A stretch of 64,000 nt of DNA from an uncultured Phycisphaerales bacterium (GTDB lineage: Bacteria > Planctomycetota > Phycisphaerae > Phycisphaerales > SM1A02), in the NCBI GenBank assembly GCA_905480395.1, contig CAJQQE010000018.1:35126-99125 (forward strand), given 5' to 3'. Below, piece after piece: positions 8,521-17,541 of this stretch. Under the pieces are notes generated by a model, which did no database searches, was not told the origin of the DNA, and worked only from the letters and a program-made list of their open reading frames with translations. The position numbers and the translations under genes are program-made. Position 1 is the stretch's first letter, and every line of letters starts with the position of its first letter.

Positions 8521-9531
8521 ATGGCCGAACGCAAGAACACCGAATTCAATCGTCCCGGTGGCTATGCCACGCCTCGAGGGGCGACTCAGATCCAACGGGA
8601 ATCAGCGGCCGAAATGCCCGCCGCCGACATCAGAATGCTCGGCGATGAAGTTGCCGCCTACGTGCCTGCCACGGTCTCGGTCGAACCAGTTCACCACTCG
8701 GATCAGCCCGACACCCGGCTCTACATCGGCGACTGCCGAGACGTCATTCCCAATCTCCCCGATCACGGCCAGGTGGATCTGGTCTTCGCCGACCCGCCCT
8801 TCAACTGGAACGTGCCCTACGACGAATGGTCCGATGGCATGCCACGAGCCGAGTACGAACGATTTACCTTCGACTGGCTTGACGTGTGTGTCGACGCGTT
8901 GGCCCCGCACGGATCGATCTGGGTCAACATTCCCGACGACACGGCGGCCGAGATTGTGATGCACCTCAAGAGACGGGGTCTCACGATGATCAACTGGTGC
9001 GTGTGGCATTTTCGTTTCGGACAGCACCGAGATAGTTCATTCATCATGAGCAAGGTGCACGCCTTGTACTTCGCCAAGGACGCAGACAACCGCATCTGGA
9101 ATCCGGATGCCATCTTGGAGCAGTCGGACCGCGCCTCGATCTACAACGATGCGAGAACGCAGGCGAAAGATCACAACGCCGGAATGCGCGTGCCGATGGA
9201 CGTCTGGTACGGCCCCTACTGGGGTCGGGTGCAGGGCAACAACAAGGAACGTCGATCGCAGCACCACAATCAGATTCCCGAGGTGTACCTCGAGCGGGTC
9301 ATTCGGGCCTGTTCGAATGAAGGCGGGCTGGTCCTCGATCCGTTCTGCGGCAGCGGAACGACTTCTACGGTGGCCAAAGCGTGGAACCGACGCTCGATCA
9401 CCACGGAGTTCGGCGCGGGCAACGCCGAGAGCGCCTGGGAACGGATCTCCGAGATCGGCATGTTGCGAAAAGGACTTTCGAGTGGTGGGTCGAGCGCCAT
9501 TGGAAAACCTCGGTCTCCCAAACGCTCCTAG
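8521..9531 (+). CDS. orphan beta-class DNA methyltransferase (N6-adenine or N4-cytosine)
   Basis: The protein has 336 aa. The catalytic motif IV is DPPF at 91-94, preceded by 'YIGDCRDVIPNLP' and 'VDLVFA'. The SAM-binding motif I, 'VLDPFCGSGTT', is near the C-terminus (271-281). This circular order (IV before I) defines the beta class. DPPF is most often linked to adenine-N6 methylation. No restriction endonuclase, specificity subunit or Vsr gene lies on either side (upp upstream, adenosyltransferase downstream), so it is a solitary methylase that may act in regulation or replication control. The first 65 residues are a family-specific extension. A longer in-frame start at 8467 exists. Confidence 0.92.
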   Translation: MAERKNTEFNRPGGYATPRGATQIQRESAAEMPAADIRMLGDEVAAYVPATVSVEPVHHSDQPDTRLYIGDCRDVIPNLPDHGQVDLVFADPPFNWNVPYDEWSDGMPRAEYERFTFDWLDVCVDALAPHGSIWVNIPDDTAAEIVMHLKRRGLTMINWCVWHFRFGQHRDSSFIMSKVHALYFAKDADNRIWNPDAILEQSDRASIYNDARTQAKDHNAGMRVPMDVWYGPYWGRVQGNNKERRSQHHNQIPEVYLERVIRACSNEGGLVLDPFCGSGTTSTVAKAWNRRSITTEFGAGNAESAWERISEIGMLRKGLSSGGSSAIGKPRSPKRS

Positions 9532-9544
9532 CGCCAGCGACCAG

Positions 9545-10117
9545 TCAACCGTTGCCTTTCGGCTCCCATGGAACGTCCTCAAGCCCCGCCGCGTGGTTGG
9601 CGGCGCGACTCATGGCGAAGAGCAGGTCGCTGAGGCGGTTCACCCAACGAATCGCTTCGGGCGTCACTGCCTCGGCATGATTCAGATGCACCATCAATCG
9701 CTCCGCGCGCCGACAGACGGTCCGAGCGATGTGCAGACGGGCGGCGAGTTCACACCCACCTGGAAGGACGAAGCACCGAATTTCCGGCGCCGCGGCTTGG
9801 TAATGATCGATCAGGCCTTCGAGTACGACGACGTCGGCATCATCGATGCGGCCGACCTTCTCGCTGTTTCGTGCTCCCTCGGGCGTCGCAAGGTCAGCCC
9901 CGAGATCGAAGGAACGTGATTGAATCGCCAAGAGACTCGCCCGGAGTTTCTCGGATGCCTCGTCGTTGCCATCGATCCCCGAGATCACGAGGCCCAGGCA
10001 AGCGTTCAACTCGTCAACGGTGCCATAGGCCTCGATCCGAGGATGGTCCTTGCCGACTCGGTCTCCGGAGAACAGGCCGGTTTTTCCATCGTCGCCGGTG
10101 CGGGTATAGAGCTTCAT
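9545..10117 (-). CDS. ATP:cob(I)alamin adenosyltransferase (PduO type)
   Basis: This is a 190-aa enzyme transferring the adenosyl group of ATP to cob(I)alamin to make coenzyme B12. It shows the N-terminal ATP-site motif 'YTRTGDDGKTGLFSGDRV' (residues 4-21), 'RIEAYGTVDELNA' (27-39), 'FVLPGG' (about 116-121) and the helix 'ARTVCRRAER' (about 130-139), all diagnostic of the PduO/CobA2 family. Its ATG overlaps the stop of the upstream glycosylasparaginase gene by ATGA, which implies translational coupling although no metabolic link is obvious. Confidence 0.95.
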   Translation of the reverse strand: MKLYTRTGDDGKTGLFSGDRVGKDHPRIEAYGTVDELNACLGLVISGIDGNDEASEKLRASLLAIQSRSFDLGADLATPEGARNSEKVGRIDDADVVVLEGLIDHYQAAAPEIRCFVLPGGCELAARLHIARTVCRRAERLMVHLNHAEAVTPEAIRWVNRLSDLLFAMSRAANHAAGLEDVPWEPKGNG

Positions 10118-11256
10118 GGGTCTTCCTTCGGGTTGGGTTTGTCACGCTTCGCCAAGCCTTCGCGAGCAGATTCTGGAAGTCCATCATCTTCGGGGCGATG
10201 AACCAAGTCAGGACCGGACACCCTACCGCCTCCTTCATCGCGAGTGGCCACCAGGAACCCAGGTCGATACGCCCCCGACGCCACATTCCCAGCGGCATCC
10301 ATCACGACGACGCCCACTTGATGATGAGGACGCCGCGGACCAAGCTCATCGATTCGGAGCATGACTTCTCGAATGGCATCCAGAAGCGTTCCTCCCCTTC
10401 GAAGCGTCTCCACCGCCACGAAACTCGCGCAGATACCCGCGATCAGTTCACCGGTTCCCGTCGCCGTGGCCAACCCCACCCCCGGCTGGACGAAGAGGCC
10501 ATGCCCGGCGATCGGCGAGTCGCCGACCCGCCCCGGCACTTTGAATGGAAGCCCGCTGGTCGAACAGCCCGCCGCGAGATTGCCCGAAGCGTCACGACCC
10601 AGGACGCCAATCGTGTCGTGGCCAGCTGGCGCGGCACCTTCACGGCCATCGTTTGGACGAAAAAGCCGTCCACCCGCCGCGGAGCCAAGGCCAGGATCTT
10701 GCGGACGGAGGCCCAAGAGTGATTGATCGGTGCGCTGATCAATCGGATCGCCGCCACCGTCCCGACGGGCGGCGGCCCAAGTTTCAAAAGCCGCCTTGGC
10801 GTCATCGGAGAGGAGTTCCTGACCGGCGAAGCCATGGCGGTCTGCAAAGTCATCCGCATCATCCCCGCAGAGCAAGGTGTGCTCGGTCCGCTCCATGACC
10901 AGACGAGCAACCGAAACTGGATGCACGTGCCGACGGAGACCAGCGACCCCGGCAAAACGGATCGGGGACGCCATGATCGCGCCGTCCAGGCTCATTCGAC
11001 CGCTGGAATCGGGAAGCCCGCCGAGTCCAACGCTATCGACGCTGAGATCGAGATCGGCGTGTTGACACGCCACTTCGATGGCATCAAGCAGGGTTGACCC
11101 CGAGCCCTGGCCTGCTCCCGATTGATCGCCCGAACCTGAAGCACCGTTGAGGGTGGACCAGGCCGACTCGATCGCGGCCAAGGAGAACGACCAGGTGCCG
11201 ACGAGGATCGGGCCGCGATCAGATGAGCAAGGAGCCGTGGGCATGGGGCGAAACAT
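10114..11256 (-). CDS. N4-(beta-N-acetylglucosaminyl)-L-asparaginase / isoaspartyl peptidase family Ntn-hydrolase
   Basis: This 380-aa protein belongs to the glycosylasparaginase family. The autocleavage site and nucleophile are visible as HDTIG (213-217), where Thr215 would become the N-terminus of the beta subunit. It is followed by 'GNLAAGCSTSG' and the substrate loop 'KVPGRVGDSPIAG', then 'ATGTGE', as in human AGA. The family removes Asn from N-glycans or hydrolyses beta-aspartyl peptides. No signal peptide is evident, so the substrate is probably cytoplasmic isoaspartyl or aspartylglycosamine-type amides. The start is uncertain: ATG at 11256 or 11244, neither with a strong ribosome site. 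It is translationally coupled to the adenosyltransferase. Confidence 0.9.
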   Translation of the reverse strand: MFRPMPTAPCSSDRGPILVGTWSFSLAAIESAWSTLNGASGSGDQSGAGQGSGSTLLDAIEVACQHADLDLSVDSVGLGGLPDSSGRMSLDGAIMASPIRFAGVAGLRRHVHPVSVARLVMERTEHTLLCGDDADDFADRHGFAGQELLSDDAKAAFETWAAARRDGGGDPIDQRTDQSLLGLRPQDPGLGSAAGGRLFRPNDGREGAAPAGHDTIGVLGRDASGNLAAGCSTSGLPFKVPGRVGDSPIAGHGLFVQPGVGLATATGTGELIAGICASFVAVETLRRGGTLLDAIREVMLRIDELGPRRPHHQVGVVVMDAAGNVASGAYRPGFLVATRDEGGGRVSGPDLVHRPEDDGLPESAREGLAKRDKPNPKEDP

Positions 11257-11739
11257 AGCCGGACGAAGGGAGCCGTGACCGGGATCACCCACCAAATTCC
11301 ACACCAGAAAACACGAAAGTACTTCCCCAATATGCATTTACGACGAGAAATTGGGGAACCTCTCGACCTTGATGACGAACACATAGAGGACCACTGAAAG
11401 CCCCCCACTCATATCTCCGGGCTTTCCACCGCCTCGTTTCCGAGGCGATTCAACCCAAGACAGCTCGTATTTGAGTTTTCGAAGTTCACGGGCATTTTTT
11501 ATCGGACGCTATAACGTGTCTCATGATCATGACATCGTCGTCGACATCACGAACGATTCATCCACTTTTGAAGGTGGATGGTTGAGATTCACGCCAGATC
11601 CGGTATCTTTTGATTTACACGGGCTTCCACAGTCAGGCATTGCACACATTTCTAAGCCTGATTCCACAGTCCCCATTCCACTTTCAAGGAAGTGCTTGTC
11701 GGTGTGCAACCAGGCAAGCCAGAAACGGAGTCCTCAGTC
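11257..11739. other. 483-bp intergenic region upstream of the tandem prepilin genes
   Basis: No convincing gene lies here. It is less GC-rich than its surroundings. It contains a hairpin at 11430-11447 (CGCCTCG-TTTC-CGAGGCG) without a T tract, and a candidate promoter at 11582-11609. Much of the segment would be a long 5' leader of about 130 nt for the first prepilin gene if that promoter is used. Confidence 0.6.
11582..11609 (+). promoter_or_regulatory. candidate sigma70-like promoter of prepilin gene 1
   Basis: TTGAGA (11582-11587), a 16-bp spacer and TATCTT (11604-11609) fit a housekeeping promoter. The -10 context GATCCGGTATCTT is nearly repeated as GATGCCGTATCTT at 13158-13170, upstream of the second prepilin gene. 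Confidence 0.4.
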
Positions 11740-12882
11740 ATGAAGCAAAATAATCGTTCAGGCTTCACCATCGTTGAGCTGCTGGTGGTGATCTCGATCA
11801 TCGCCTTGCTCATCGCCATTCTGCTGCCGGCCATCGGTAAGGCTCGAGACGCTGCTCGCGTCACACAGTCCGCAGCAAACCTTCGAAACCTCTCTGTCGC
11901 CAACGATACGTACGGCGCCGATTGGGGCGATCGTCAGTTCACCGCGATTCCCGATGACATGGGTCTCGCCTTCTCGAACGGACTTGGTCCCGTCGACTAC
12001 AACAACCAGATTGCCTGCATGCCGCAGCAACTCGTTGGCTACGACTACCTCGGACGCCTCTGGGGCTGGTGGTGCGCTGGCAGTCTCTGTAACGGTTATC
12101 CCGGCGATGCTGGCTACTGGAACGGCTGCTACTACTACGTCTTCCAACCCTACGGCTTCAACGGTGGCGACTTCGGATCATTCCGTGTCCCCACCTGCAA
12201 GGCTTTCGCCAGCTACGTCGGCGACCGCTGGTACGACCCAGTGTTCTGGGCCCCGAAGGACACCTATCCGCTACGAATCGCGGAACCATTCTTCAATTAC
12301 CCCGATGAGTTCAACCCCTACAGCCCCGAGAACTCCTCCGCTCAGGTGATTGCGTACTCCAGCTATATCTGGAGCCCCGCAGCCATGTGGAATCCGGAAG
12401 TCCTCAGCCACTGCGGCTACAAGAGCCCCTACGGCAACAACTTCCCCGGCGCCTGGCGAAGTCCTTCGATCGGTCAGTGTCGATTCCCGGATCTCAAGGT
12501 CCGCATGATCGAACATCACTGGCTGCAGAACGTCGAAACTGATGCGAACCCTTCGTTCGGTGGATCAGACCCCAGCTGGTTGTTCAACCATGGCTACAAC
12601 TCGAAGCCCATGACGGCGTTCTTTGACGGACACGTCGGCATGATCGGTACCACCGACTTCATGGAAGCCGACACTCGTGCAACGACACAGGCCGAGAACA
12701 ACGACACCTGTGGCAACTGCGACGGAATGGGCGAGTGCGAGACTGGACTGTGGAGCCGCAACACCCCCAAGGGTGCGAACGGTTACTACGGCAACCTCAG
12801 CTATGACACGCTGGTTGACACCAGTGCCGTCATTCTCACCACCGATGGCCTCTCCGGCCGTGACGTGTTTGGCGCCAAGTGA
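11740..12882 (+). CDS. prepilin-like exported protein, paralogue 1
   Basis: The 380-aa protein has a class III (type IV prepilin) signal: a short basic leader MKQNNRSG, cleavage before FTIVELLVV with the conserved Glu at +5, and a 25-residue hydrophobic helix ending '[14 protein letters not shown]'. The large globular domain (about 50-380) is rich in Trp, Tyr and Asn and has a late 'FFDGHVGM' strand followed by a Cys-containing loop. This is the architecture of the abundant planctomycete pseudopilin-like proteins (DUF1559-like), of unknown function, probably displayed by a type II secretion or type IV pilus-like machine. The closing FGAK and many internal blocks match the next gene. The ATG at 11740 was chosen because it gives the classical leader. 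Confidence 0.9.
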   Translation: MKQNNRSGFTIVELLVVISIIALLIAILLPAIGKARDAARVTQSAANLRNLSVANDTYGADWGDRQFTAIPDDMGLAFSNGLGPVDYNNQIACMPQQLVGYDYLGRLWGWWCAGSLCNGYPGDAGYWNGCYYYVFQPYGFNGGDFGSFRVPTCKAFASYVGDRWYDPVFWAPKDTYPLRIAEPFFNYPDEFNPYSPENSSAQVIAYSSYIWSPAAMWNPEVLSHCGYKSPYGNNFPGAWRSPSIGQCRFPDLKVRMIEHHWLQNVETDANPSFGGSDPSWLFNHGYNSKPMTAFFDGHVGMIGTTDFMEADTRATTQAENNDTCGNCDGMGECETGLWSRNTPKGANGYYGNLSYDTLVDTSAVILTTDGLSGRDVFGAK

Positions 12883-13242
12883 TCGATGCTTGAGATCTGC
12901 GATGGAGTTCAAATAGGAACCCTCGCAGGTTGATTGCGAATCGAAAATAGAACTGAATCGGGCCGGTCTCCTTCTTAGGGACCGGCCCGATTTCTTCATA
13001 TGGCGTTCGAGGCGAACCTTCACACTCTGCAGATCCACGGGTTAGATTGCGACCGAGCGGCGTAAATCAGATAAAAAACCCCCGTTGGCCTCATGAGGGA
13101 TGCTCAAGAACAATTGGATTCGAAATCCCAAGGGTCCTTGCTTTCGAATCCACGGTGGATGCCGTATCTTGGGAGGGCCCACGCAGCCCCGCTGGATTCC
13201 GGGGTGTTACTTATTTGTCGCACTCAGCGAGGTCCAAATCCT
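12883..13242. other. 360-bp gap between the prepilin paralogues
   Basis: It contains the terminator of the first gene at 12958-12998 and, from about 13140 to 13242, the upstream region of the second gene with a TATCTT box at 13165-13170. The rest shows nothing recognisable. Confidence 0.6.
12958..12998 (+). terminator. rho-independent terminator after prepilin gene 1
   Basis: A GC-rich hairpin has arms TCGGGCCGGTC (from 12958) and GACCGGCCCGA (to 12990), a loop of about ten bases, and is followed by TTTCTTC. It separates the two prepilin genes into independent transcripts. Confidence 0.85.
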
Positions 13243-14391
13243 ATGACAATGCCAACATCAACAAGACGCCATTCACCCGGCTTTACCATCGTGGAGCTGT
13301 TGGTGGTGATCTCGATCATTGCCTTACTGATTGCCATCCTCTTGCCCGCCATTGGCAAGGCACGCGATGCCGCCCGAGTGACGCAGTCTTCTGCCAATCT
13401 CCGGAATCTGGGAATCGCCAACGACACCTACGGCGCCGACTGGGGCGGACGGCAATTCACGGCCGTTCCCGATGACCTCGGCCTGGTCGAGAATGCAGAC
13501 CCCGTGCTCTACAACAGCACCGTTGCCTGCATGGCACAGGCGATTGCCGGAACCGATCAGAACGGCGATATCTGGGCCGCTTGGTGCGGAGGAGACTTGT
13601 GCCCGCCATACGCGGGTGATCCACTCGCGTGGAGCATCTTCTTCCACACGATCTACCAACCGATCTCGTACAACGTTCCGATCTACAAGTTCGGCGGATT
13701 CCGAACCCCCAACGGCAAAGCATTCAACGCCTATGTCGGCTCTCGCTTCTACGATCCCGTGTTCTGGGCCCCGAAGGACACCTACGCCCTTCAGGCGGTC
13801 GAGCCGCTCTTCGCCCAAGCCAGCGAGTTCTATCTGGACCCCAACGATCCAAAGATCACATGGTCGAGTTACGTCTGGAGCGGCGCCGCCATGTTCAATC
13901 CCGAAGTTCATAGCCACTGTGGCTGGCGAAATCCACGATCGATGCCCGCCGCCTTTCGATCGCCTGCGGCCGGGCAGTGCCGATACCCGGACCTCAAGAC
14001 ACGAATGATTGAACATCATTGGCTCCAGAACACCGAGACCGGATTCAATCCCGGCTTCTCGGAGGGTGATGACCCAAGCTGGATGTTCAATCAAGGCTAC
14101 AACTCGGCGCCGATCACGCTCTTCTTTGATGGCCATGTCTCAATGGTCGGAGTGAGTGATGCGATGGAAGGCGATACCCGAGCCCAGACCATGGCAGAGG
14201 CCAACAACAGTTGTAATCTCTGCCAAGCATCGACCGCCGGCGAATGCCAAACCGGATTATGGAGCCGCGACACGCAATGGGGTGCGAACGGTTACTACGG
14301 CGAATATTCATACGACACCTTGGTCAACACCAGCTACCACGTCCTCACCACCGACGGGCTCTTTGGCCGCGACGTCATGGGCGCGAAATGA
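13243..14391 (+). CDS. prepilin-like exported protein, paralogue 2
   Basis: The protein has 382 aa. The leader [13 protein letters not shown] is followed by [18 protein letters not shown] and '[20 protein letters not shown]', nearly identical to the neighbour. The globular part aligns along most of its length, sharing '[12 protein letters not shown]', 'MIEHHWLQN', 'FFDGHV', 'GANGYYG' and a C-terminal '[14 protein letters not shown]'. The central region differs, so the copies have diverged after tandem duplication. A member of the planctomycete pseudopilin-like family, it is likely exported and processed by a prepilin peptidase that is not encoded in this window. The ATG at 13243 restores the standard leader; an in-frame upstream extension to 13093 does not look like protein. 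Confidence 0.9.
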   Translation: MTMPTSTRRHSPGFTIVELLVVISIIALLIAILLPAIGKARDAARVTQSSANLRNLGIANDTYGADWGGRQFTAVPDDLGLVENADPVLYNSTVACMAQAIAGTDQNGDIWAAWCGGDLCPPYAGDPLAWSIFFHTIYQPISYNVPIYKFGGFRTPNGKAFNAYVGSRFYDPVFWAPKDTYALQAVEPLFAQASEFYLDPNDPKITWSSYVWSGAAMFNPEVHSHCGWRNPRSMPAAFRSPAAGQCRYPDLKTRMIEHHWLQNTETGFNPGFSEGDDPSWMFNQGYNSAPITLFFDGHVSMVGVSDAMEGDTRAQTMAEANNSCNLCQASTAGECQTGLWSRDTQWGANGYYGEYSYDTLVNTSYHVLTTDGLFGRDVMGAK

Positions 14392-14510
14392 CACCTCAGG
14401 CCATCTGGCCTCTTCCCGCCAACTCCTGATTCTCGACGGAGCGGAAGACCGCATCCTCAAGATGCTGGTGCAGTCAAGATGCCATCAGTTGTGACCTCGA
14501 TCGCATCGAA

Positions 14511-14816
14511 TCACGCCTGAAAGATTCGGAACCACCAGATCGCAACCGCAATCCAGCCGGCGACAATGAGACCTGTCACCAGAAAATAGGACGGCTTCCG
14601 GATCTTGTGGTGGAACAAGAACATGGCAATGATCGCGCCGGGCCAGCCTCCGACGAACTCCAGCAGATGCAGGGTTCGCTCGGGCGTTCTGCGACGACCC
14701 TTCCGAGCAGCGCTCTTGTCGCGGCCGTGGGCGAGTAGCGCCACGATGCTGGCGAACGCCATCCAGATGAGAATCCAACCGGCGACGGACGGCGTCGATC
14801 CATTCATCAGAGTCAT
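14511..14816 (-). CDS. DUF1294 small membrane protein
   Basis: The protein has 101 aa with three hydrophobic segments (about 12-29, 55-68 and 78-97). The loop between the first two has the family signature 'DKSAARKGRRRTPERTLH' followed by 'GGWPGA' and 'FHHKIRKPSY', which identify DUF1294 (sometimes fused to cold-shock domains elsewhere). The function is unknown. Its ATG overlaps the stop of the upstream small membrane protein gene (ATGA), so the two are a coupled pair. Confidence 0.9.
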   Translation of the reverse strand: MTLMNGSTPSVAGWILIWMAFASIVALLAHGRDKSAARKGRRRTPERTLHLLEFVGGWPGAIIAMFLFHHKIRKPSYFLVTGLIVAGWIAVAIWWFRIFQA

Positions 14817-15190
14817 CGATTCCCTCCAGTCGGCAATGGGCCCAGATGTGGCCAGAGTACCCAGGCGGCGGCCCCAATCCCAAAGACGACCGCACCAACC
14901 GCGATCGCAAGTCGGATTCGATACTGTCGATTCCGCGTCAGATCTACCCAGTACCGGCCATCAGATGTCCGCTGAATGACCCGCCGCTTCAAGGCGGGTT
15001 CAAGAATGAACGGACGAGGGATGTCGATGCCCGTGGGCCGGCGAGCGGTATCCGGATCGATTGCGCCTGCCTTGATGAGCTTCGACACCGGTCCGGGCGG
15101 CTGTTTGAGGAACATGATGGCGATCGAGATCGGCAAGATGAACATGCCGATCGCTCCCAAACCACCCGCGCCTCCACCTCCGAGGGGCAT
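14813..15190 (-). CDS. small two-helix membrane protein of unknown function
   Basis: The 125-aa protein starts at an ATG with TTTGGAG eight bases upstream. A Gly-rich start leads into a membrane helix (about 9-27), a basic soluble middle (about 30-88, with 'DTARRPTGIDIPRPFILE' and 'RRVIQRTSDGRYWVDL') and a second helix (about 92-113). The family is not recognised. It lies just after the groEL terminator and is coupled to the DUF1294 gene. Confidence 0.75.
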   Translation of the reverse strand: MPLGGGGAGGLGAIGMFILPISIAIMFLKQPPGPVSKLIKAGAIDPDTARRPTGIDIPRPFILEPALKRRVIQRTSDGRYWVDLTRNRQYRIRLAIAVGAVVFGIGAAAWVLWPHLGPLPTGGNR

Positions 15191-15207
15191 CTTAAATCTC
15201 CAAAGAA

Positions 15208-15239
15208 GACGCCTGGGCGAGAATTCTCGCCCAGGCGTC
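15208..15239 (-). terminator. perfect 32-nt palindrome ending the groESL operon
   Basis: GACGCCTGGGCGAGAA is followed directly by its exact reverse complement, giving a 16-bp arm inverted repeat with no spacer. Read on the minus strand it is followed by TTCTTT and lies 55 bases after the groEL stop, so it is likely the groEL terminator. Confidence 0.85.
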
Positions 15240-15294
15240 GATTTCACTGGTCTTGAGCCCGTCGATCAAGGGGCCATGCAAGGGTTGACCGGAA

Positions 15295-16935
15295 TCAGAA
15301 GTCCATTCCGTCCATGCCGTCACCGGCGCCCGCGCCGGCCTTTGCCTTGACTTCCTTGATCTCCGTGATCGCACAATCGGTCGTCAGGAGAAGCCCGCTG
15401 ATGCTGGCCGCATTCTGCAGCGCCACTCGTTCCACCTTTGTGGGAACGATAATGCCCTGCTTCACGAGGTCGCCGTATTCGCCGGTGGCCGCATTAAAAC
15501 CGAAGGCATCGTCAGTGCTCTCTTCGACCTTCTGAGCAACGATCGAGCCGTCGAGACCACAGTTACTGGCAATCTGCTTGATCGGAGCACTCATCGCCCG
15601 GCTGATGATGTCGCAACCGATCTTCTCGTCACCGGTCGCGCTCTTTCGAGCCCTCTCGATGCCGCGACGTGCTCGGAGCACCGCCACGCCACCGCCGGGA
15701 AGAATGCCTTCTTCCACTGCGGCACGACAGGAGTGAAGGGCGTCTTCGACGCGAGCCTTCTTTTCCTTCATTTCGACTTCGGTCGCAGCGCCGACGTTGA
15801 TCTGAGCGACGCCACCGGCAAGCTTTGCGAGTCGTTCTTGGAGCTTCTCTCGGTCGTAGTCGCTCGAAGTCCCATCGATCTGAGCCTTGATCTGCTCGAT
15901 CCGTGCCTTAATGTCCGACGTCTTACCGCCGCCTTCGACGATCGTCGTCGTGTCCTTATTGATGGTGATCTTCTTGGCTCGACCAAGGTCGGACACCGGC
16001 ATCTTCTCGAGATCGATGCCGAGTTCTTCCATGACGGCGGTGCCACCGGTGAGGACCGCGATATCGTCGAGCATCGCCTTGCGACGATCACCGAATCCCG
16101 GAGCCTTGACCGCAGCGACCTTGAGGACGCCTCGAAGCTTGTTGACCACCAGCGTGGCCAATGCTTCACCTTCGATGTCTTCGGCGACGATCAGCACGCT
16201 CTTGCCGCTCTCCGCGATCTTGCCGAGCACGGGGATGAGGTCCTTGGCGGAGCCGACCTTCTTCTCGTGGATGAGGACGTAGCAGTCTTCGAGGACGCAT
16301 TCCATCTCCGCAGGATCAGTGACGAAGTGGGGACTGAGGTAGCCCTTGTCGAACTGCATCCCTTCGAGAAGCTCGACCTCGGTTTCGAGGCTCTTGCCTT
16401 CTTCGACGGTGATGACGCCGTCCTTACCGACCTTGTCCATCGCTTCGGCGATGATCTTGCCGATGGTCTGGTCCTGATTGGCCGAACAAGCACCGACCTG
16501 GGCGATCTCGTTCGAATCACTGACCGGCTTGGACATCGAAGAGAGTTCGGCGACGACGGCGTCAACCGCCTTCTCGATCCCTCGCTTGACCGCGTTGGCA
16601 TTGGCGCCGGCGGTGATGTTCTTCAGGCCTTCCTTGAAGATCGCTTCGGCGTAGACCGTTGCCGTGGTGGTCCCGTCACCGGCGTCCTTGCTGGACTTAC
16701 TGGCGACTTCCTTGACCATCTGGGCGCCCATATTTTCATAGGGGTCGGCGAGTTCGATCTCCTTGGCGACGCTGACGCCGTCCTTGGTGATCGTCGGGGC
16801 ACCGAACGACTTCTCGAGGATCACAACGCGTCCCGATGGGCCGAGGGTGACCTTTACGGCCTTGGCGAGTTTCTGGATTCCGCGGAGAATACGTTCGCGG
16901 GCATCGTTGTCGTAGGCAATCTGCTTGGCAGCCAT
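15295..16935 (-). CDS. groL: chaperonin GroEL (60 kDa)
   Basis: This 546-aa subunit of the ATP-driven folding chamber works with GroES. Motifs are '[18 protein letters not shown]' near 28-45, the ATP-site '[11 protein letters not shown]' at about 87-97, '[22 protein letters not shown]' near 280 (described here by position and key residues), '[20 protein letters not shown]' near 375 and '[15 protein letters not shown]' near 410. The tail ends in GDGMDGMDF, a version of the Gly-Met tail. An AGGA ribosome site lies 6 bases before the ATG. It is the last gene of the groES-small ORF-groEL operon and is ended by the palindrome at 15208. Confidence 0.98.
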   Translation of the reverse strand: MAAKQIAYDNDARERILRGIQKLAKAVKVTLGPSGRVVILEKSFGAPTITKDGVSVAKEIELADPYENMGAQMVKEVASKSSKDAGDGTTTATVYAEAIFKEGLKNITAGANANAVKRGIEKAVDAVVAELSSMSKPVSDSNEIAQVGACSANQDQTIGKIIAEAMDKVGKDGVITVEEGKSLETEVELLEGMQFDKGYLSPHFVTDPAEMECVLEDCYVLIHEKKVGSAKDLIPVLGKIAESGKSVLIVAEDIEGEALATLVVNKLRGVLKVAAVKAPGFGDRRKAMLDDIAVLTGGTAVMEELGIDLEKMPVSDLGRAKKITINKDTTTIVEGGGKTSDIKARIEQIKAQIDGTSSDYDREKLQERLAKLAGGVAQINVGAATEVEMKEKKARVEDALHSCRAAVEEGILPGGGVAVLRARRGIERARKSATGDEKIGCDIISRAMSAPIKQIASNCGLDGSIVAQKVEESTDDAFGFNAATGEYGDLVKQGIIVPTKVERVALQNAASISGLLLTTDCAITEIKEVKAKAGAGAGDGMDGMDF

Positions 16936-17006
16936 TTTTGTTCCTTACATTCAGATTCGTCCCAGCGTTGGACGCTGGTCACGAAGGGGTTTCTCACTCG
17001 GGTTCG

Positions 17007-17207
17007 TCAGCCGATCTCGACCCAGGCGACCCGACCGCACTCGATGATGTACTCGTGCGATCCGTCGGTGACCTTGAGCAGGTCGTCCTGCTCGGAGGGG
17101 ATCAGCATCGCATTTCGAACCAAGAGCGTCTCGGCACCTTCGAATTCGATTCGAAGGTCACGACCGTTTAGGTTGGAGAACGCAGCTCGAAGCTGATCGG
17201 CATTCAC
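17007..17207 (-). CDS. 66-aa protein encoded between groES and groEL, function unknown
   Basis: A GTG start at 17207 has AGGAG eight bases upstream, giving a 66-aa acidic protein. It begins with a helix 'NADQLRAAFSNLNGRD' and then alternates beta-like strands, including 'LRIEFEGAETLLVRN', 'HEYIIECG' and 'RVAWVEIG'. There is no membrane segment. It sits 43 bp after groES and 71 bp before groEL on the same strand, so it must be co-transcribed with the chaperonin. No family is recognised. A longer frame to 17276 would overlap groES and lacks a ribosome site. It could be a chaperonin accessory or an RNA/metabolite-binding protein. Confidence 0.8.
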   Translation of the reverse strand: MNADQLRAAFSNLNGRDLRIEFEGAETLLVRNAMLIPSEQDDLLKVTDGSHEYIIECGRVAWVEIG

Positions 17208-17250
17208 GGATTCCACTCCTCGCGGGACCATCCCGCAGCGACGCAATGCG

Positions 17251-17541
17251 TCAGTCGATGATTCCGAGGATGTCATCCTCGGTCATGATCAGGTACTCCT
17301 GACCTTCGATCTTGATTTCGGTACCGGCATAGGAACTGAAGATGACGGCGTCGCCCTTCTTCACGGTGAATGGAAGGTATTCACCGGTGTCCTTGTTCAG
17401 ATTGCCGCTGCCAAGCGCAATGACCTTGCCGGTCTTGGGCTTGTCCTTGGCAGATTCCGGGAGAAAGATGCCGGAATCCGTCTTGGTCGCGGCTTCTTCA
17501 CGCCGGACGATGAGTTTGTCGCCGAGCGGTCGCACGTTCAT
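17251..17541 (-). CDS. groS: co-chaperonin GroES (10 kDa)
   Basis: This 96-aa lid subunit of the chaperonin has the typical start 'MNVRPLGDKLIVRREEA', the mobile-loop region 'ATKTDSGIFLPESAKDKP' (about 18-35), the roof segment 'VKKGDAVIFSSYAGTEIKI' and the ending 'YLIMTEDDILGIID'. A GGAG lies about 10 bases before the ATG. It is the first gene of the operon. No CIRCE inverted repeat (TTAGCACTC-N9-GAGTGCTAA) is visible upstream, so HrcA control is not supported here. Confidence 0.97.
   Translation of the reverse strand: MNVRPLGDKLIVRREEAATKTDSGIFLPESAKDKPKTGKVIALGSGNLNKDTGEYLPFTVKKGDAVIFSSYAGTEIKIEGQEYLIMTEDDILGIID

Noticed and set aside
10114..10117. cobalamin riboswitch for the adenosyltransferase
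   Set aside because: The gene start overlaps the upstream coding sequence, leaving no leader in which a riboswitch could fold.
11471..11739. small open frame before prepilin gene 1
   Set aside because: There is no ribosome site, no protein-like composition, and it overlaps the candidate promoter. Treated as leader sequence.
15733..17196. 487-codon open frame on the plus strand across groEL
   Set aside because: It is exactly opposite a highly conserved groEL. Long antisense frames are a by-product of GC-rich codon use.
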